The notes: generated from the letters alone by a model not told the origin. A stretch of 64,000 bases of DNA from Pseudomonas sp. Root562 (GCF_001427125.1 NZ_LMGK01000025.1:235234-299233); one strand, 5' to 3'. Shown: positions 43,435-52,437, counted from the first letter of the stretch. A program made the numbers and translations.

Positions 43435-44205
43435 ATGAATCAGCCGTCAGCTTCCGCCGTCATTGCCCCATATCCCGCTGTATCGATTCACGAGATGCAT
43501 AAATGGTATGGCGATTTTCATGTGCTCAAGGGCATCGACCTGCACATTGCCAGCGGCGAGATCGTGGTCGTGTGCGGACCGTCGGGTTCGGGCAAGTCGA
43601 CACTGATTCGCTGCCTGAACCTGCTCGAAGACTTCCAGAAAGGCCAGGTGTTCATCGACGGCGTCGAGTTGACCCGCAATGCCACCTGTGTGGCGAACAT
43701 CCGGCGCCAGGTCGGTATGGTCTTCCAGCAATTCAATCTGTTCCCGCACATGACGGTGCTGGAGAACCTCATGCTCGGACCGCGTCTGGTGAGCAAGCTC
43801 AGTCAGTCCGAGGCGCGCGAACTGGCTTGCGAATACCTTGATCGGGTGCGGATCGGCAACCAGGCGGACAAATACCCCGGCCAACTTTCGGGCGGGCAGC
43901 AGCAACGCGTTGCCATCGCCCGCGCCCTTTGCATGCGACCACGCATCATGTTGTTCGACGAACCCACCTCCGCGCTGGACCCGGAAATGGTCAAGGAAGT
44001 GCTGGATGTGATGGGTGAACTGGCCCACGACGGCATCACGATGGTGTGCGTCACCCACGAAATGGGCTTTGCCCGACGGGTTGCCGACCGAGTCATCTTC
44101 ATGGATCAGGGCTGCATCCTCGAGCAAGCCAAACCCACCGAGTTTTTTGAGAACCCGCAGCACGAACGCACCCGGGAATTTCTCTCACAGATTCTCAGCC
44201 ACTGA
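43435..44205 (+). CDS. Polar amino-acid ABC transporter ATP-binding protein
   Basis: A 256-residue ABC ATPase of the GlnQ/HisP type. Walker A is GPSGSGKSTLIRCLNLL, the Q-loop is GMVFQQFNLFPHMTVLEN, the signature is LSGGQQQRVAIARAL, Walker B is IMLFDEPTSALDPEM, and the H-loop is CVTHEMGFARRVADRV. It lies 15 bp behind the permease with AGGAG upstream. It energises import of the substrate held by the binding protein encoded next. Confidence 0.95.
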   Translation: MNQPSASAVIAPYPAVSIHEMHKWYGDFHVLKGIDLHIASGEIVVVCGPSGSGKSTLIRCLNLLEDFQKGQVFIDGVELTRNATCVANIRRQVGMVFQQFNLFPHMTVLENLMLGPRLVSKLSQSEARELACEYLDRVRIGNQADKYPGQLSGGQQQRVAIARALCMRPRIMLFDEPTSALDPEMVKEVLDVMGELAHDGITMVCVTHEMGFARRVADRVIFMDQGCILEQAKPTEFFENPQHERTREFLSQILSH

Positions 44206-44265
44206 GAAGCATCGTCGTACCGACAAAAACAACAAAAAACGCACTCAAGCTACCTGGAGGCTTAC

Positions 44266-45105
44266 ATGATCTCGATTACACGCTTGTTCACCGCCGCCGC
44301 TGTCACCACCGCCGTTACGCTCAGCGCAGGCGCCGCCTGGGCAGGCTCGACCCTCGATCGCATCCATGAAACCAAGGTGATCAAAGTGGCCACCGCGGCA
44401 AACTGGCCACCGCAGTCGTTCCTGGGACCGGACAATAAACTGCAAGGTTTCGATATCGATGTCGCCACTGAAATCGGTCGACGGCTGGGAAGCAAGATCG
44501 ATTTCGTGACCCCCGAATACGGGATCATCACCGCAGGTCGCTGGTCGAATCGCTGGGACTTGTCGGTCGGTTCGATGACGCCCACCACCGAGCGTTCCCG
44601 AGTCCTCGACTTCCCCGCAATCTATTACTACACGCCCTATGTATTCGCAGTGCACAAGGATGCGGCCGGAACGAAAGCGGCGGATTTGAACGATAAGGTT
44701 ATCGGCGTCGAAGCCGGCACGACTTCGGAGGACTACATCAATCATCGGCTCAAGATCGACGCCGCCGATGTGCCGGCGTACACCTACGACGTCACCCCTG
44801 GCGAGGTGAAGACATACGGTGACAGCATGGGCCCACTCGATGACCTGCGCATGGGCAACGGAGTCAGGATCAACGCCACCCTGTCCGCCCTTCCTACCGT
44901 TGTCGCTGCCGTCAAAAATGGCTATCCCATCGTCAGAGTGGAAGGCAAACCCGCTTACTACGAACCGTTGGCCATCGCCGTGGATAAAGGCGATGAAGCA
45001 TTCAACAGCGTACTGACCAAGACCGTTGCAGACATGAAAGCCGATGGCACGCTCAAGCAACTGTCTGAAAAATGGTACGGCGCCGATCTCACCAAAGTGC
45101 AATAA
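44266..45105 (+). CDS. Periplasmic amino-acid-binding protein of ABC transporter
   Basis: A 279-residue family 3 solute-binding protein. The signal peptide covers about residues 1-25 (LFTAAAVTTAVTLSAGAAWA/GS). The mature start contains VIKVATAANWPPQSFLGPDNKLQGFDIDVATEIGRRL, given as VATAANWPPQSF and LQGFDIDVATEIG. The fold ends LKQLSEKWYGADLTKVQ. The ligand is unknown; an amino acid, opine or polyamine conjugate is possible because an amine-oxidase-like flavoprotein and an Lrp regulator follow. GGAGG precedes the ATG. Confidence 0.92.
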   Translation: MISITRLFTAAAVTTAVTLSAGAAWAGSTLDRIHETKVIKVATAANWPPQSFLGPDNKLQGFDIDVATEIGRRLGSKIDFVTPEYGIITAGRWSNRWDLSVGSMTPTTERSRVLDFPAIYYYTPYVFAVHKDAAGTKAADLNDKVIGVEAGTTSEDYINHRLKIDAADVPAYTYDVTPGEVKTYGDSMGPLDDLRMGNGVRINATLSALPTVVAAVKNGYPIVRVEGKPAYYEPLAIAVDKGDEAFNSVLTKTVADMKADGTLKQLSEKWYGADLTKVQ

Positions 45106-45196
45106 ATTCCACAGGCAATAAGCCGAAGTACTGCAGGCGCCCGTCCTCGACGCGGCGCGCTGCATGTCTGCGCCGCGAAAAAGGACAACCGACCCC

Positions 45197-46504
45197 ATGC
45201 ACACCTATAACAACAACTACTACACCGCCACCATGAACGCTACGACTCAGCGCGCGGCGCTGTCGGCCAACGTCCAGGCCGATGTCTGCATCATCGGCGC
45301 AGGTCTGGCGGGGCTGAGTACTGCCTGGGAACTGATATCGCGGGGGCAGTCCGTCGTGCTGATCGAGGCCGGTCGTGTTGCCTGGGGGGCATCGGGGCGT
45401 AACGGCGGCTTCGTCCTTCAGGGCTGGTCCGAAGGCTTGTCATCCATCGAGCGACGCTGTGGAAAATCGACAGCCGCTGCGTTGTTCAAACTTTCCCTCG
45501 AAGGTGTCGACACGGTCCGCGAGATGATCGCCCGCCACCAACTGCCCGGCTGCGCACCAACACCAGGAAAACTGAGTGTGGTGCGTTACGAGGATGGCGA
45601 TAACCTCAAGCGTCTGCGCGACAAAATGGCCACGGATTTTGACTTCCACCTCGACTACCTCGACCGCCAGGCCGTGCGTGAAAAGTTGAAGACCGAACGA
45701 TATTTCCAAGCCCTGCGCGATAACCACGGGTTTCACTTTCATCCGTTGAACTACTGCCTGGGTCTTGCCCGACTCATCGAAGGCCACGGCGGCAAGATTC
45801 ATGAACACTCGCCCATGGTCCGGGTCGAGAGCCGCAATGGACGACATCGAGTCGTCACCGACAAGGGCACCGTCGATTGCGCCAACTTGGTGTATTGCTG
45901 TGGCGGTTACGGTGGTTCTGAGTTCGGCAAGCTGCGCCGCGCCTTTCTGCCGATCGCCACCTACGCGGTGCTGACCGAACATTTGGGCGAGCGTCTGGCC
46001 GATTCGGTTAGCACCACCGATGCCGTGGGCGATAATCGCCGGGCCTCGGACTATTATCGAATCGTCGAGGGTGACCGCCTGCTCTGGGGAGGGCGTATCA
46101 CCACCCGGAACCTGCAGGATGAAAAGCGCCTGGGGCAGTTGCTGACCGACGACATTCTTGACGTGTACCCGCAATTGCGCGGCATCAAGATCGAAAAAGC
46201 CTGGTCCGGGCTGATGGGCTATGCAAGGCACAAAATGCCGCACATCGGCCCGCTCGGGAAAGGGCTATGGGCATGTACATCATTTGGTGGCCATGGTATG
46301 AACACCGCCCCTATCGGCGGCCGCGTCATTGCAGAAGCCATTTGCGGCGAGACCGATCGCTACCGCTTGTTCGATGCCTATGGGCTGGAGTGGAACGGCG
46401 GCCCGCTCGGCCCGGCAGCGGCGCAGACGGTATATGCAGGCCTGAAGATAATGGATATGTTCCAGGAGTCACGCTCTCAACGCAGGGCGACTCATAAACA
46501 TTGA
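45197..46504 (+). CDS. FAD-dependent amine/amino-acid oxidoreductase (PuuB/DAO family)
   Basis: A 435-residue DAO-family flavoprotein. The FAD-binding motif is ADVCIIGAGLAGLSTAWEL with RVAWGASGRNGGFVLQGW following, as in gamma-glutamylputrescine oxidases (PuuB/PauB). The C-terminal FGGHGMNTAPIGGRVIAEAI closes the FAD site. It should oxidise a secondary amine or amino acid imported by the ABC system. I start at the ATG after AAGGACAACC; an in-frame ATG 11 codons earlier lacks a ribosome site. The stop overlaps a TTG that could start the next gene. Exact substrate not determinable. Confidence 0.86.
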   Translation: MHTYNNNYYTATMNATTQRAALSANVQADVCIIGAGLAGLSTAWELISRGQSVVLIEAGRVAWGASGRNGGFVLQGWSEGLSSIERRCGKSTAAALFKLSLEGVDTVREMIARHQLPGCAPTPGKLSVVRYEDGDNLKRLRDKMATDFDFHLDYLDRQAVREKLKTERYFQALRDNHGFHFHPLNYCLGLARLIEGHGGKIHEHSPMVRVESRNGRHRVVTDKGTVDCANLVYCCGGYGGSEFGKLRRAFLPIATYAVLTEHLGERLADSVSTTDAVGDNRRASDYYRIVEGDRLLWGGRITTRNLQDEKRLGQLLTDDILDVYPQLRGIKIEKAWSGLMGYARHKMPHIGPLGKGLWACTSFGGHGMNTAPIGGRVIAEAICGETDRYRLFDAYGLEWNGGPLGPAAAQTVYAGLKIMDMFQESRSQRRATHKH

Positions 46505-46524
46505 ATCCGAGCGAGATCACGTTC

Positions 46525-46995
46525 ATGGATGTGCAGCACGGCGGTCCACTGTTCAACCTGACTGAAAAGGACCGGCAATTGCTGGGCCTGCTGCAGGCCA
46601 ATGCCCGCGAGCCCACCGCTTCGTTGGCACGCAAACTCGAGGTCTCTCGCTCTTCTGTCCAGGAGCGCATCAGCCGTCTGGAAAAGGCCGGCGTGATCAC
46701 TGGCTACAGCGTGCGCATCGACCAGAACAGGCTCCAGCAGACCATCAACTGTTTCACCATGACCTCCTGCACCAACAAGAGCTATACCGATGTCATGACC
46801 TCACTGCGCAAGATGGATTCGGTGCAGGCCGTGTATGCGGTGTCGGGCGAGTCCGACTTCATCATTCATATCGCCACGCCGACCCTGAGCGAACTCAACG
46901 CAGAGCTCACCCGGATCAACATGATCAAAGGGGTTGCGCACACCGCCTCGCATATCGTGATGGAAACCAAGTTCAGCCGGAAATTGACGGTGTAG
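46525..46995 (+). CDS. Lrp/AsnC family transcriptional regulator
   Basis: A 156-residue Lrp-type regulator. The N-terminal HTH is KDRQLLGLLQANAREPTASLARKLEVSRSSVQERI, given in part as LARKLEVSRSSVQERISRLE, followed by the RAM ligand-binding domain (SVQAVYAVSGESDFIIHIATPTLSEL in part). It may respond to the amino acid or amine of this locus. The ATG is preferred to a TTG eight codons upstream that overlaps the previous stop, although neither has a strong ribosome site. It probably forms a transcript with the ABC genes. Confidence 0.88.
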   Translation: MDVQHGGPLFNLTEKDRQLLGLLQANAREPTASLARKLEVSRSSVQERISRLEKAGVITGYSVRIDQNRLQQTINCFTMTSCTNKSYTDVMTSLRKMDSVQAVYAVSGESDFIIHIATPTLSELNAELTRINMIKGVAHTASHIVMETKFSRKLTV

Positions 46996-47126
46996 AGCGC
47001 TGTCGATAGCTGGCTTGCGGGCAGCTAATACAACACGCCTTCATACGTTCATTGCAACCAAACGTCATGCGCATCGGTCGACATCCAATAGCCAGATAAT
47101 GAGCGCTGGCGTATGGAGGTCTTCAA

Positions 47127-47777
47127 ATGATTGGAGTCATTGTCCCGGTGCACAATGAAGAGCGGCACTTGAACCAATGCATCGAGTCATTGCTGGAGGC
47201 GGCGTTGCATCGGGGCCTTGATGATGAAGAAGTAAAGATCCTGATCGTTCTGGATGACTGCACGGACACATCACTGCACATCGCCCGGTCGTATGACGTG
47301 ATGACATTGTCCTGCACCCATCGCAACGTCGGAAAAGCGCGGGCTCACGGCGCCGAGCACTTGTTGGGGGTGGACGCACGATGGCTGGCGTTCACTGATG
47401 CCGATACGGTAGTGCCCGAAGCCTGGCTGACTGACCAGATAAGGTTCAACGCGGATGCCGTGTGTGGCCTGGTTGAAGTCAGCGACTGGTCCGAACACCC
47501 AAGCCGAGTGCGCGAACGCTACCACGCCAACTACCACACCATGGACGGCCACCGGCATATACACGGGGCGAATCTTGGTGTTTCCTCGGCGGCTTATCGC
47601 AGAGCTGGCGGCTTCCAGGCCTTGGCCGCCCACGAAGATGTGCAACTGGTCTCGGATCTTGAGCGCAGCGGTGCAAACATCATGTGGACAGCCAGCAACC
47701 GGGTAACCACCAGCGCACGGAAAAACTGTCGTTGTCGTGAAGGCTTTGGCGACTATCTGAAGTCGTTGGCCCTGTAA
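47127..47777 (+). CDS. Family 2 glycosyltransferase
   Basis: A 216-residue GT-A fold glycosyltransferase. The N-terminal nucleotide-sugar region is IGVIVPVHNEERHLNQCIESLL, with the acidic metal motif in AFTDADTVVP (DxD). It ends at GFGDYLKSLAL and lacks membrane helices. GGAGG lies seven bases before the ATG. It is tail-to-tail with the methyltransferase, with zero bases between the two stops, and belongs with the methyltransferase, PIG-L and dehydrogenase-like genes. The acceptor is unknown. Confidence 0.86.
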   Translation: MIGVIVPVHNEERHLNQCIESLLEAALHRGLDDEEVKILIVLDDCTDTSLHIARSYDVMTLSCTHRNVGKARAHGAEHLLGVDARWLAFTDADTVVPEAWLTDQIRFNADAVCGLVEVSDWSEHPSRVRERYHANYHTMDGHRHIHGANLGVSSAAYRRAGGFQALAAHEDVQLVSDLERSGANIMWTASNRVTTSARKNCRCREGFGDYLKSLAL

Positions 47778-48377
47778 TTATTCGCAGGTTTCGGCGAGAT
47801 CAATCGAGGCGGGGTTGCGGCTCCAGTATTCCAGTAAAAAATCAGCTTCCTCATGACGCACCAGACGATGCAGCTGCAGATTTTGCGCAAGCGCTGCATG
47901 GACGTCTCGGCCGTCCTGTGAGCATCCTTCAAACGGATGCAGCCAATGACACGCCAGCACCCCGCCCTGCGCATCGAGACTGAGCAACGTGCGCTCGATC
48001 ACCTGACGCCAGGCCCTGGCATCGAGAAAGTAGCCGACTTCACTCAAGACGATCAGGTCAAACGTACCGTCGGGCCAGTCTTCGGGAATGCGTGCCTGCT
48101 CGACCCGGACATGGGGCAAGTGACTCAGCCGACGACGGGCAAGCGTCACCGCCTTGTCGATGATGTCCTGGCACAGCAGCGATTCACTGCGCTCGGCCAG
48201 CAGCGCACTGAATTCCCCGTTGGCGCAGGCGGGCTCGTAAACGCGCTGATAACGCTGGCGCGGCAGGCTCGCCAGCATCAGTTCGCGTTTGCGTTTTTCG
48301 TACCAGCGGGTGCGGAACGACCAGGGGTCATCACTGGCGTTGAACAGTTGCTGAAAATAATCAGGCGAAACGCTCAT
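47778..48377 (-). CDS. SAM-dependent methyltransferase, NodS-like
   Basis: A 199-residue methyltransferase. The N-terminal YFQQLFNASDDPWSFRTRWYEKRKRELMLASLP (given as FNASDDPWSFRTRWYEKRK) is typical of the NodS family. The SAM site is VYEPACANGEFSALLAERS, and the post-II motif is FDLIVLSEVGYFL. NodS N-methylates chito-oligosaccharide nodulation factors, but relatives in non-rhizobia have unknown acceptors. Its ATG overlaps the PIG-L stop (ATGA). Context with a deacetylase and glycosyltransferase suggests modification of an amino sugar or glycolipid. Confidence 0.86.
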   Translation of the reverse strand: MSVSPDYFQQLFNASDDPWSFRTRWYEKRKRELMLASLPRQRYQRVYEPACANGEFSALLAERSESLLCQDIIDKAVTLARRRLSHLPHVRVEQARIPEDWPDGTFDLIVLSEVGYFLDARAWRQVIERTLLSLDAQGGVLACHWLHPFEGCSQDGRDVHAALAQNLQLHRLVRHEEADFLLEYWSRNPASIDLAETCE

Positions 48378-49156
48378 AGAAACACCAGTTCAAAGGGCTG
48401 CAAAAGTCGCTCAATGGTTTCTTGATCAAGGACTGCCGAGGACCGGCCTTCGGTACTGACTTGAGAAACGTGGGCGTTGATCGCCTGGCGTTTTTTCTCC
48501 ACGAGCTGCGCATCAAGCATCAACTTGCGAGCACGCGCCCAGGGAATTCTCGGATCCTGTGGCCGTGCCCAGTGCCACGCCCAGACCGGCACCTCGATCA
48601 AACAGGCTTGGCGCTGTGATGTTGCGAACGCCACGGCCCTGCCGGTCGCTTCATGATCGCAGTGCCCGTCCGACTGCCAGGTAGTCACCACCTGATCGCC
48701 AGGTTCAATCAGCGTCAGCAGCCGTTCGACCAACTGCGCCTCCCGCCCCGCCACCGCGCTATCCGGCAGCCCCAATCGTTGCCAGTTCAATGCTTTGGTG
48801 TCGAGCCCCAATCGCTCGAGGGCGTGCTGACTTTCCAGCGGGCGCTGTTGACGCAATCGAGAGGCAGTCCATTGCCGCGAACCGGGGTGACTGGCTTCGC
48901 CATCGGTGACTGCAACCATCACCACATCGGCCACTCTGCCTTTCATGCCGGCCAGAATGCCTGCGCAGCCAAGGATTTCGTCGTCAGGGTGTGGAGCCAC
49001 TACAACCACACGCCGCCCCTCGGGGATCAGTTGTTGATAAGTGATGGTCTGCACCTGAGCCAGCAACGGGCAGGCCTGCCACTCAGCCAGCGTGGTCCCC
49101 CTGCCCCGAATGAGGTTTTCTGCCTGAGCGGCCGCTTCACCCCTCACAACAGCCAC
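48374..49156 (-). CDS. PIG-L family deacetylase
   Basis: A 260-residue LmbE/PIG-L zinc deacetylase. The metal motif is VVVAPHPDDEILGCAG (HPDDE), and the second metal His lies in TTWQSDGHCDHEATGRAV (HxxH). It removes acetyl from N-acetylglucosamine-type substrates. The start is uncertain: GTG at 49156 overlaps the upstream gene by 13 bp, and another GTG three codons later is possible. It lies between the dehydrogenase-like gene and the methyltransferase, with overlaps on both sides, which shows tight co-expression. Confidence 0.86.
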   Translation of the reverse strand: MAVVRGEAAAQAENLIRGRGTTLAEWQACPLLAQVQTITYQQLIPEGRRVVVVAPHPDDEILGCAGILAGMKGRVADVVMVAVTDGEASHPGSRQWTASRLRQQRPLESQHALERLGLDTKALNWQRLGLPDSAVAGREAQLVERLLTLIEPGDQVVTTWQSDGHCDHEATGRAVAFATSQRQACLIEVPVWAWHWARPQDPRIPWARARKLMLDAQLVEKKRQAINAHVSQVSTEGRSSAVLDQETIERLLQPFELVFL

Positions 49157-50172
49157 CCATCAGCCGGTTTCGCAGCGACCAGTTCACCAAGCACCGCGAG
49201 GTCTTTCTGCGCATGGCTTTGTCGGACGAACACCGGCAGGTCGGCCGCGAGCCTGGCAAAGTGCGGGTTGCGACAAAACGGTGTGGCACCCAGTGCACGC
49301 CCTACATGTTCAAGCACCAGACTGACCGTCAGTTCCACCTGGGCACGTAATCGCCGGACAGGCAGCTGCGCCGATTGCCCGGGGTTGGCATCGATCCACA
49401 TCGCCGTATCTTTCAAGCAGGCCGAAGCACTGCACAGCGCCGCATCGACAGCGCCCAGGTGTGCGGCGGCATGTGCGTCGTGCCAGGGCTGGCGACAGTG
49501 TTCACGAAGGTAACCGGCAAGCGCACACGCCGCGCCGTACCAACAGGCGGCGATCCCTCCCCCGCCCTGCCAGAAACCCGGTCGATCCACATACTGGCCG
49601 GGCATGCCGACACATCGGCCCAAGGCACCCTTGAACGCAACATCGACGCTGGCCGTATTGCTCATGCCAACCGCCTGCCAGGCATCGGCCTCAATGCTGA
49701 TCGTCGATTGCCGCAAATCCACGGCGACCAGTTGTGGTCGATGCTGCTCATCCCACGTCGTCAGTAAAGCCCAATCAAGCATTTGCGCACCGGAACACCA
49801 GGCTTTACGCCCGTGCAAATACACTTGGTCTCGCTGGCGATCCATGATGTTGACCCGGGCAAAGTGCGGCTCGGCAGCCCAGGTGCCCCAAAAGCCGCGG
49901 GCGTTAAGTTCGTCGGGGTCAAGCTCTGTCATGATCGCCAGTGCATCGGTATGTCCTTCGTACAACTTGGCCAGCGCCAGATCGCTGGCGGACACGGCCG
50001 CCAGCGTCCGCCATCGTTCCAGCGTCCGGCCTTGGCCGGGCATAGGCAAGGAGGCGAATCCGCTACCGATGAATTCCTGCATCAACTTTTGCAGCGCACT
50101 TTGCGCATCAGCGTTCACGGACCGGGCGGCGAATCTGGCCAACAGGTTTTCGAAGTGTGCGGCGTTGTTCAT
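49144..50172 (-). CDS. Acyl-CoA dehydrogenase-like protein
   Basis: A 342-residue member of the acyl-CoA dehydrogenase fold, shorter than the usual 380. It has a recognisable middle domain (GFWGTWAAEPHFARVN, YLHGRKAWCSGAQMLDWALL) and C-terminal helices (GIAACWYGAACALAGYLREH). The standard catalytic-base motif YEGT is not seen, so activity is unclear. It starts at the ATG nine codons inside the longest frame. It is the first gene of an overlapping trio with the PIG-L deacetylase and NodS-type methyltransferase. Confidence 0.78.
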   Translation of the reverse strand: MNNAAHFENLLARFAARSVNADAQSALQKLMQEFIGSGFASLPMPGQGRTLERWRTLAAVSASDLALAKLYEGHTDALAIMTELDPDELNARGFWGTWAAEPHFARVNIMDRQRDQVYLHGRKAWCSGAQMLDWALLTTWDEQHRPQLVAVDLRQSTISIEADAWQAVGMSNTASVDVAFKGALGRCVGMPGQYVDRPGFWQGGGGIAACWYGAACALAGYLREHCRQPWHDAHAAAHLGAVDAALCSASACLKDTAMWIDANPGQSAQLPVRRLRAQVELTVSLVLEHVGRALGATPFCRNPHFARLAADLPVFVRQSHAQKDLAVLGELVAAKPADGWLL

Positions 50173-50333
50173 GACCGACGTTCCCAGGTAGTGACTCAAT
50201 AGGCAGGTGCTTGTGCTACGAGCGAAATGCAGCAGCTGAATGCGCGTTGACGAGCTCTTGATGTTCAGAGGCAGGTGGCTGGCAGGAGTTCATTGAACCT
50301 TCAGGTGTTGGCTAACGGCATGCGTGAACGGAT

Positions 50334-51068
50334 TCAATCAGCCGATGCGAGTAACGTTTTGAGTTCCAACGCATTGCCCAGCGCTGCACCGCTGGCGGTA
50401 TTGTCGAACAGGCAGTAAACGCTCACGCCTTTGGCAGCGGCAGCCCGCAGTGTGTGTGCAAGGCTATTCAGACAGGTTGGAGCGTAAGCACTGAAGTAGA
50501 TACGCGGCGAGCCATGCAGACGCCAATACTGCACGTCCAGTGTGCCCATCGGAGACACGTCAGTGCTGATCCTCGAGGGGTCAACGGCTGCCTGACTCAC
50601 CCCGTATGCCATCAGCAAGGCGCCAGCCTCCACCCAGGACGGGTGCCGTGGTTCCAGAACCACGGGGCCTGAGTACTGCGCTCTCAGTGCCGTCAAAAAC
50701 ACCTCTACGACTGCTTCGTCAAACGCCAGTGACGGCGGCAGCTGTACCAACAGGCAACCCAGCTTTTTGCCCAATCCGCAGCATTGACCCAGGAACTCTT
50801 CGAGCAACGGTTCACTATTCGCCAAGCGCAGTTCGTGGGTGATTTGCTTGGGAATCTTTACGCTGAAGCGAAACCCTGCCGGCACCGACTCGGCCCAGCG
50901 CACGTAAGTCTGATGCCGGTGCGGTCGGTAAAACGAGCTGTTGATTTCAACGCAATTGAACTGTGCGCTGTAGCGTTGCAGATGGGTGCCTTGCGCAGGA
51001 AATTGCGGTGCATGTTCGCGCCCGACATTCCAGCCTGCGCATCCTATGTAAATCGATTGAGGGTTCAA
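50334..51068 (-). CDS. DUF72 domain-containing protein
   Basis: A 244-residue TIM-barrel-like DUF72 protein. Conserved family segments are IGCAGWNV, YSAQFNCVEINSSFYRPH, WAESVPAGFRFSVKIPKQITH, GCLLVQLPPSLAFDE and YCLFDNTASGAALGNALEL. Function is unknown; the family has been compared to sugar or nuclease enzymes, without a settled activity. Single gene with no operon partner. Confidence 0.9.
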   Translation of the reverse strand: MNPQSIYIGCAGWNVGREHAPQFPAQGTHLQRYSAQFNCVEINSSFYRPHRHQTYVRWAESVPAGFRFSVKIPKQITHELRLANSEPLLEEFLGQCCGLGKKLGCLLVQLPPSLAFDEAVVEVFLTALRAQYSGPVVLEPRHPSWVEAGALLMAYGVSQAAVDPSRISTDVSPMGTLDVQYWRLHGSPRIYFSAYAPTCLNSLAHTLRAAAAKGVSVYCLFDNTASGAALGNALELKTLLASAD

Positions 51069-51218
51069 AGGATCTCCCTCTCTGCTTCCTGCATGAAAAC
51101 CTCGATGGTGCAGTGATCAATCCCGAACGGGGTGAATTTTGCGAGACTAACGCGTAGCCAGCAGCACCGACTCAGTAGCTTCCATGATGGACACTCGACG
51201 AGAGCTGTATGAACTGAT

Positions 51219-51440
51219 CTACAGGCTCGGTACCCCACGGTCAGCGAAACCCACTCCCGGTTCAATCGACTCCGTCAACGGCTCAACGGGAGCACCCGGA
51301 ATCAGTATGACTTTGCGGCAGTCTTCCTGGCGCTTGTCGAAAATCTCGTATCCCTGGGCGACTAGCTCCAAGGACATGCGGTGAGTAATGATTTCTTCAG
51401 GACGCAAATGACCCAGCTCGATATATTCCAGCAACACCAA
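51219..51440 (-). pseudogene. C-terminal remnant of a zinc-dependent alcohol/formaldehyde dehydrogenase
   Basis: A 73-codon frame whose sequence matches the C-terminal end of medium-chain zinc dehydrogenases: LLEYIELGHLRPEEIITHRMSLE followed by EGYEIFDKRQEDCRKVI-like residues (here GYEIFDKRQEDCRKVILIPG). The upstream 100 bases do not continue the family, so the catalytic and NAD domains are lost. It is probably a decayed gene. Beyond the remnant up to 51068 and down to 51540 I see no other gene. Confidence 0.72.
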
Positions 51441-51540
51441 CCCCGTCGTTCAAAACGCCAGACCCACAATTGGTAAGCTCGCGAACAGGATATTTACGAC
51501 TGCTCAAATCCGGATGTCCTGAATCGTCGTTCATCAGGCT

Positions 51541-52041
51541 TCAACCCTGTTCGCCACTCATCAGGCGACGATGAAAGTGCGGCAGCCATTGCAAAGCGTA
51601 TTCAGTTGCCTGGGTTTGCACCTCACAGCGAGAACCGATAAACCGATGCTCGTGGCTGAACAGACAATGCTCTGCACCGGTCTGAAAAGCCCAGGCAAAG
51701 CAGATAGTGCCCGCGGGTATGCCGTCAACATCCTCCGGCCCGAGAATGCCGGTGGTGGCCACAGCGACATTGGCGGTACTGTCTCGCAGAGCGCCCAGCG
51801 CCATTTCCCTGGCAACTTCCACGCTGGTCAGATTGAACGTTTCGATAGTGCGCGGGCTGACATGCAACACGCGCTGCTTGGCCTGTGGTGAATACACCAC
51901 ATAACCGCACTCAATGAATTCGCCGCTGCCTTCAACTTCCGACAACAGCGTCACGATCTTGCCGGCAGTACAGGATTCGGCCGTTGTCAGCACCAGAGCG
52001 TTATCGCGCAAGTATTCAACGGTATCGTCAGCGATGGGCAT
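51541..52041 (-). CDS. CinA family (nicotinamide-nucleotide amidase) protein
   Basis: A 166-residue stand-alone CinA C-terminal domain, the PncC-type amidase that hydrolyses nicotinamide mononucleotide to nicotinate mononucleotide. The family marks are TAESCTAGKIVTLLSEVEGS, YVVYSPQAKQRVLHV, and ATTGILGPEDVDGIPAGTICFAW. The start is the ATG at MPIADDTVE; a GTG three codons earlier is also possible. A small hypothetical gene lies 65 bp upstream. Activity is inferred from family; some members may act on other pyridine nucleotides. Confidence 0.88.
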   Translation of the reverse strand: MPIADDTVEYLRDNALVLTTAESCTAGKIVTLLSEVEGSGEFIECGYVVYSPQAKQRVLHVSPRTIETFNLTSVEVAREMALGALRDSTANVAVATTGILGPEDVDGIPAGTICFAWAFQTGAEHCLFSHEHRFIGSRCEVQTQATEYALQWLPHFHRRLMSGEQG

Positions 52042-52106
52042 GAGCAGCACTCACGAAATGATTGATCGGTTGATATGTGAAGGCGCCGAAGACTCCAGGA
52101 AAACCC

Positions 52107-52355
52107 TCAGTGATAGTCTTCGCCGGCGACTGCACGCAGATACGCCTGGTCGGCCTTTCTGCGCAAGTCCCGCCATTCGGCCCAGTTGACTATACCCAGA
52201 CGATCCATCTCATCGGACCGACGCAGCAGTTCTTCATGGTAGGCATCAGGACAATCCATGCGTAGCCGCTTGTTTTCCAGCGCGCGATGCCAGGCATCGA
52301 GTGCGCGCAATTTCAATTCCTGAGCCGGCGACAGCAAATCTTTGAAGGCATTCAT
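52107..52355 (-). CDS. Small hypothetical protein
   Basis: An 82-residue acidic/basic helical protein (MNAFKDLLSPAQELKLRALDAW, with repeated RRxDE-type charges). No signal peptide, helix for membrane, or domain that I can name. A putative ribosome site is weak (GGGCTAGTGA). It lies between the CinA gene and the envelope operon, and its codon usage looks like its neighbours. Confidence 0.6.
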   Translation of the reverse strand: MNAFKDLLSPAQELKLRALDAWHRALENKRLRMDCPDAYHEELLRRSDEMDRLGIVNWAEWRDLRRKADQAYLRAVAGEDYH

Positions 52356-52437
52356 TTCACTAGCCCATGGCAGATGTTTCCTGGTGGAGCCCGGACACTC
52401 GCGATTGGTTCACACCATCTGACGATGTCGGTTGCAA

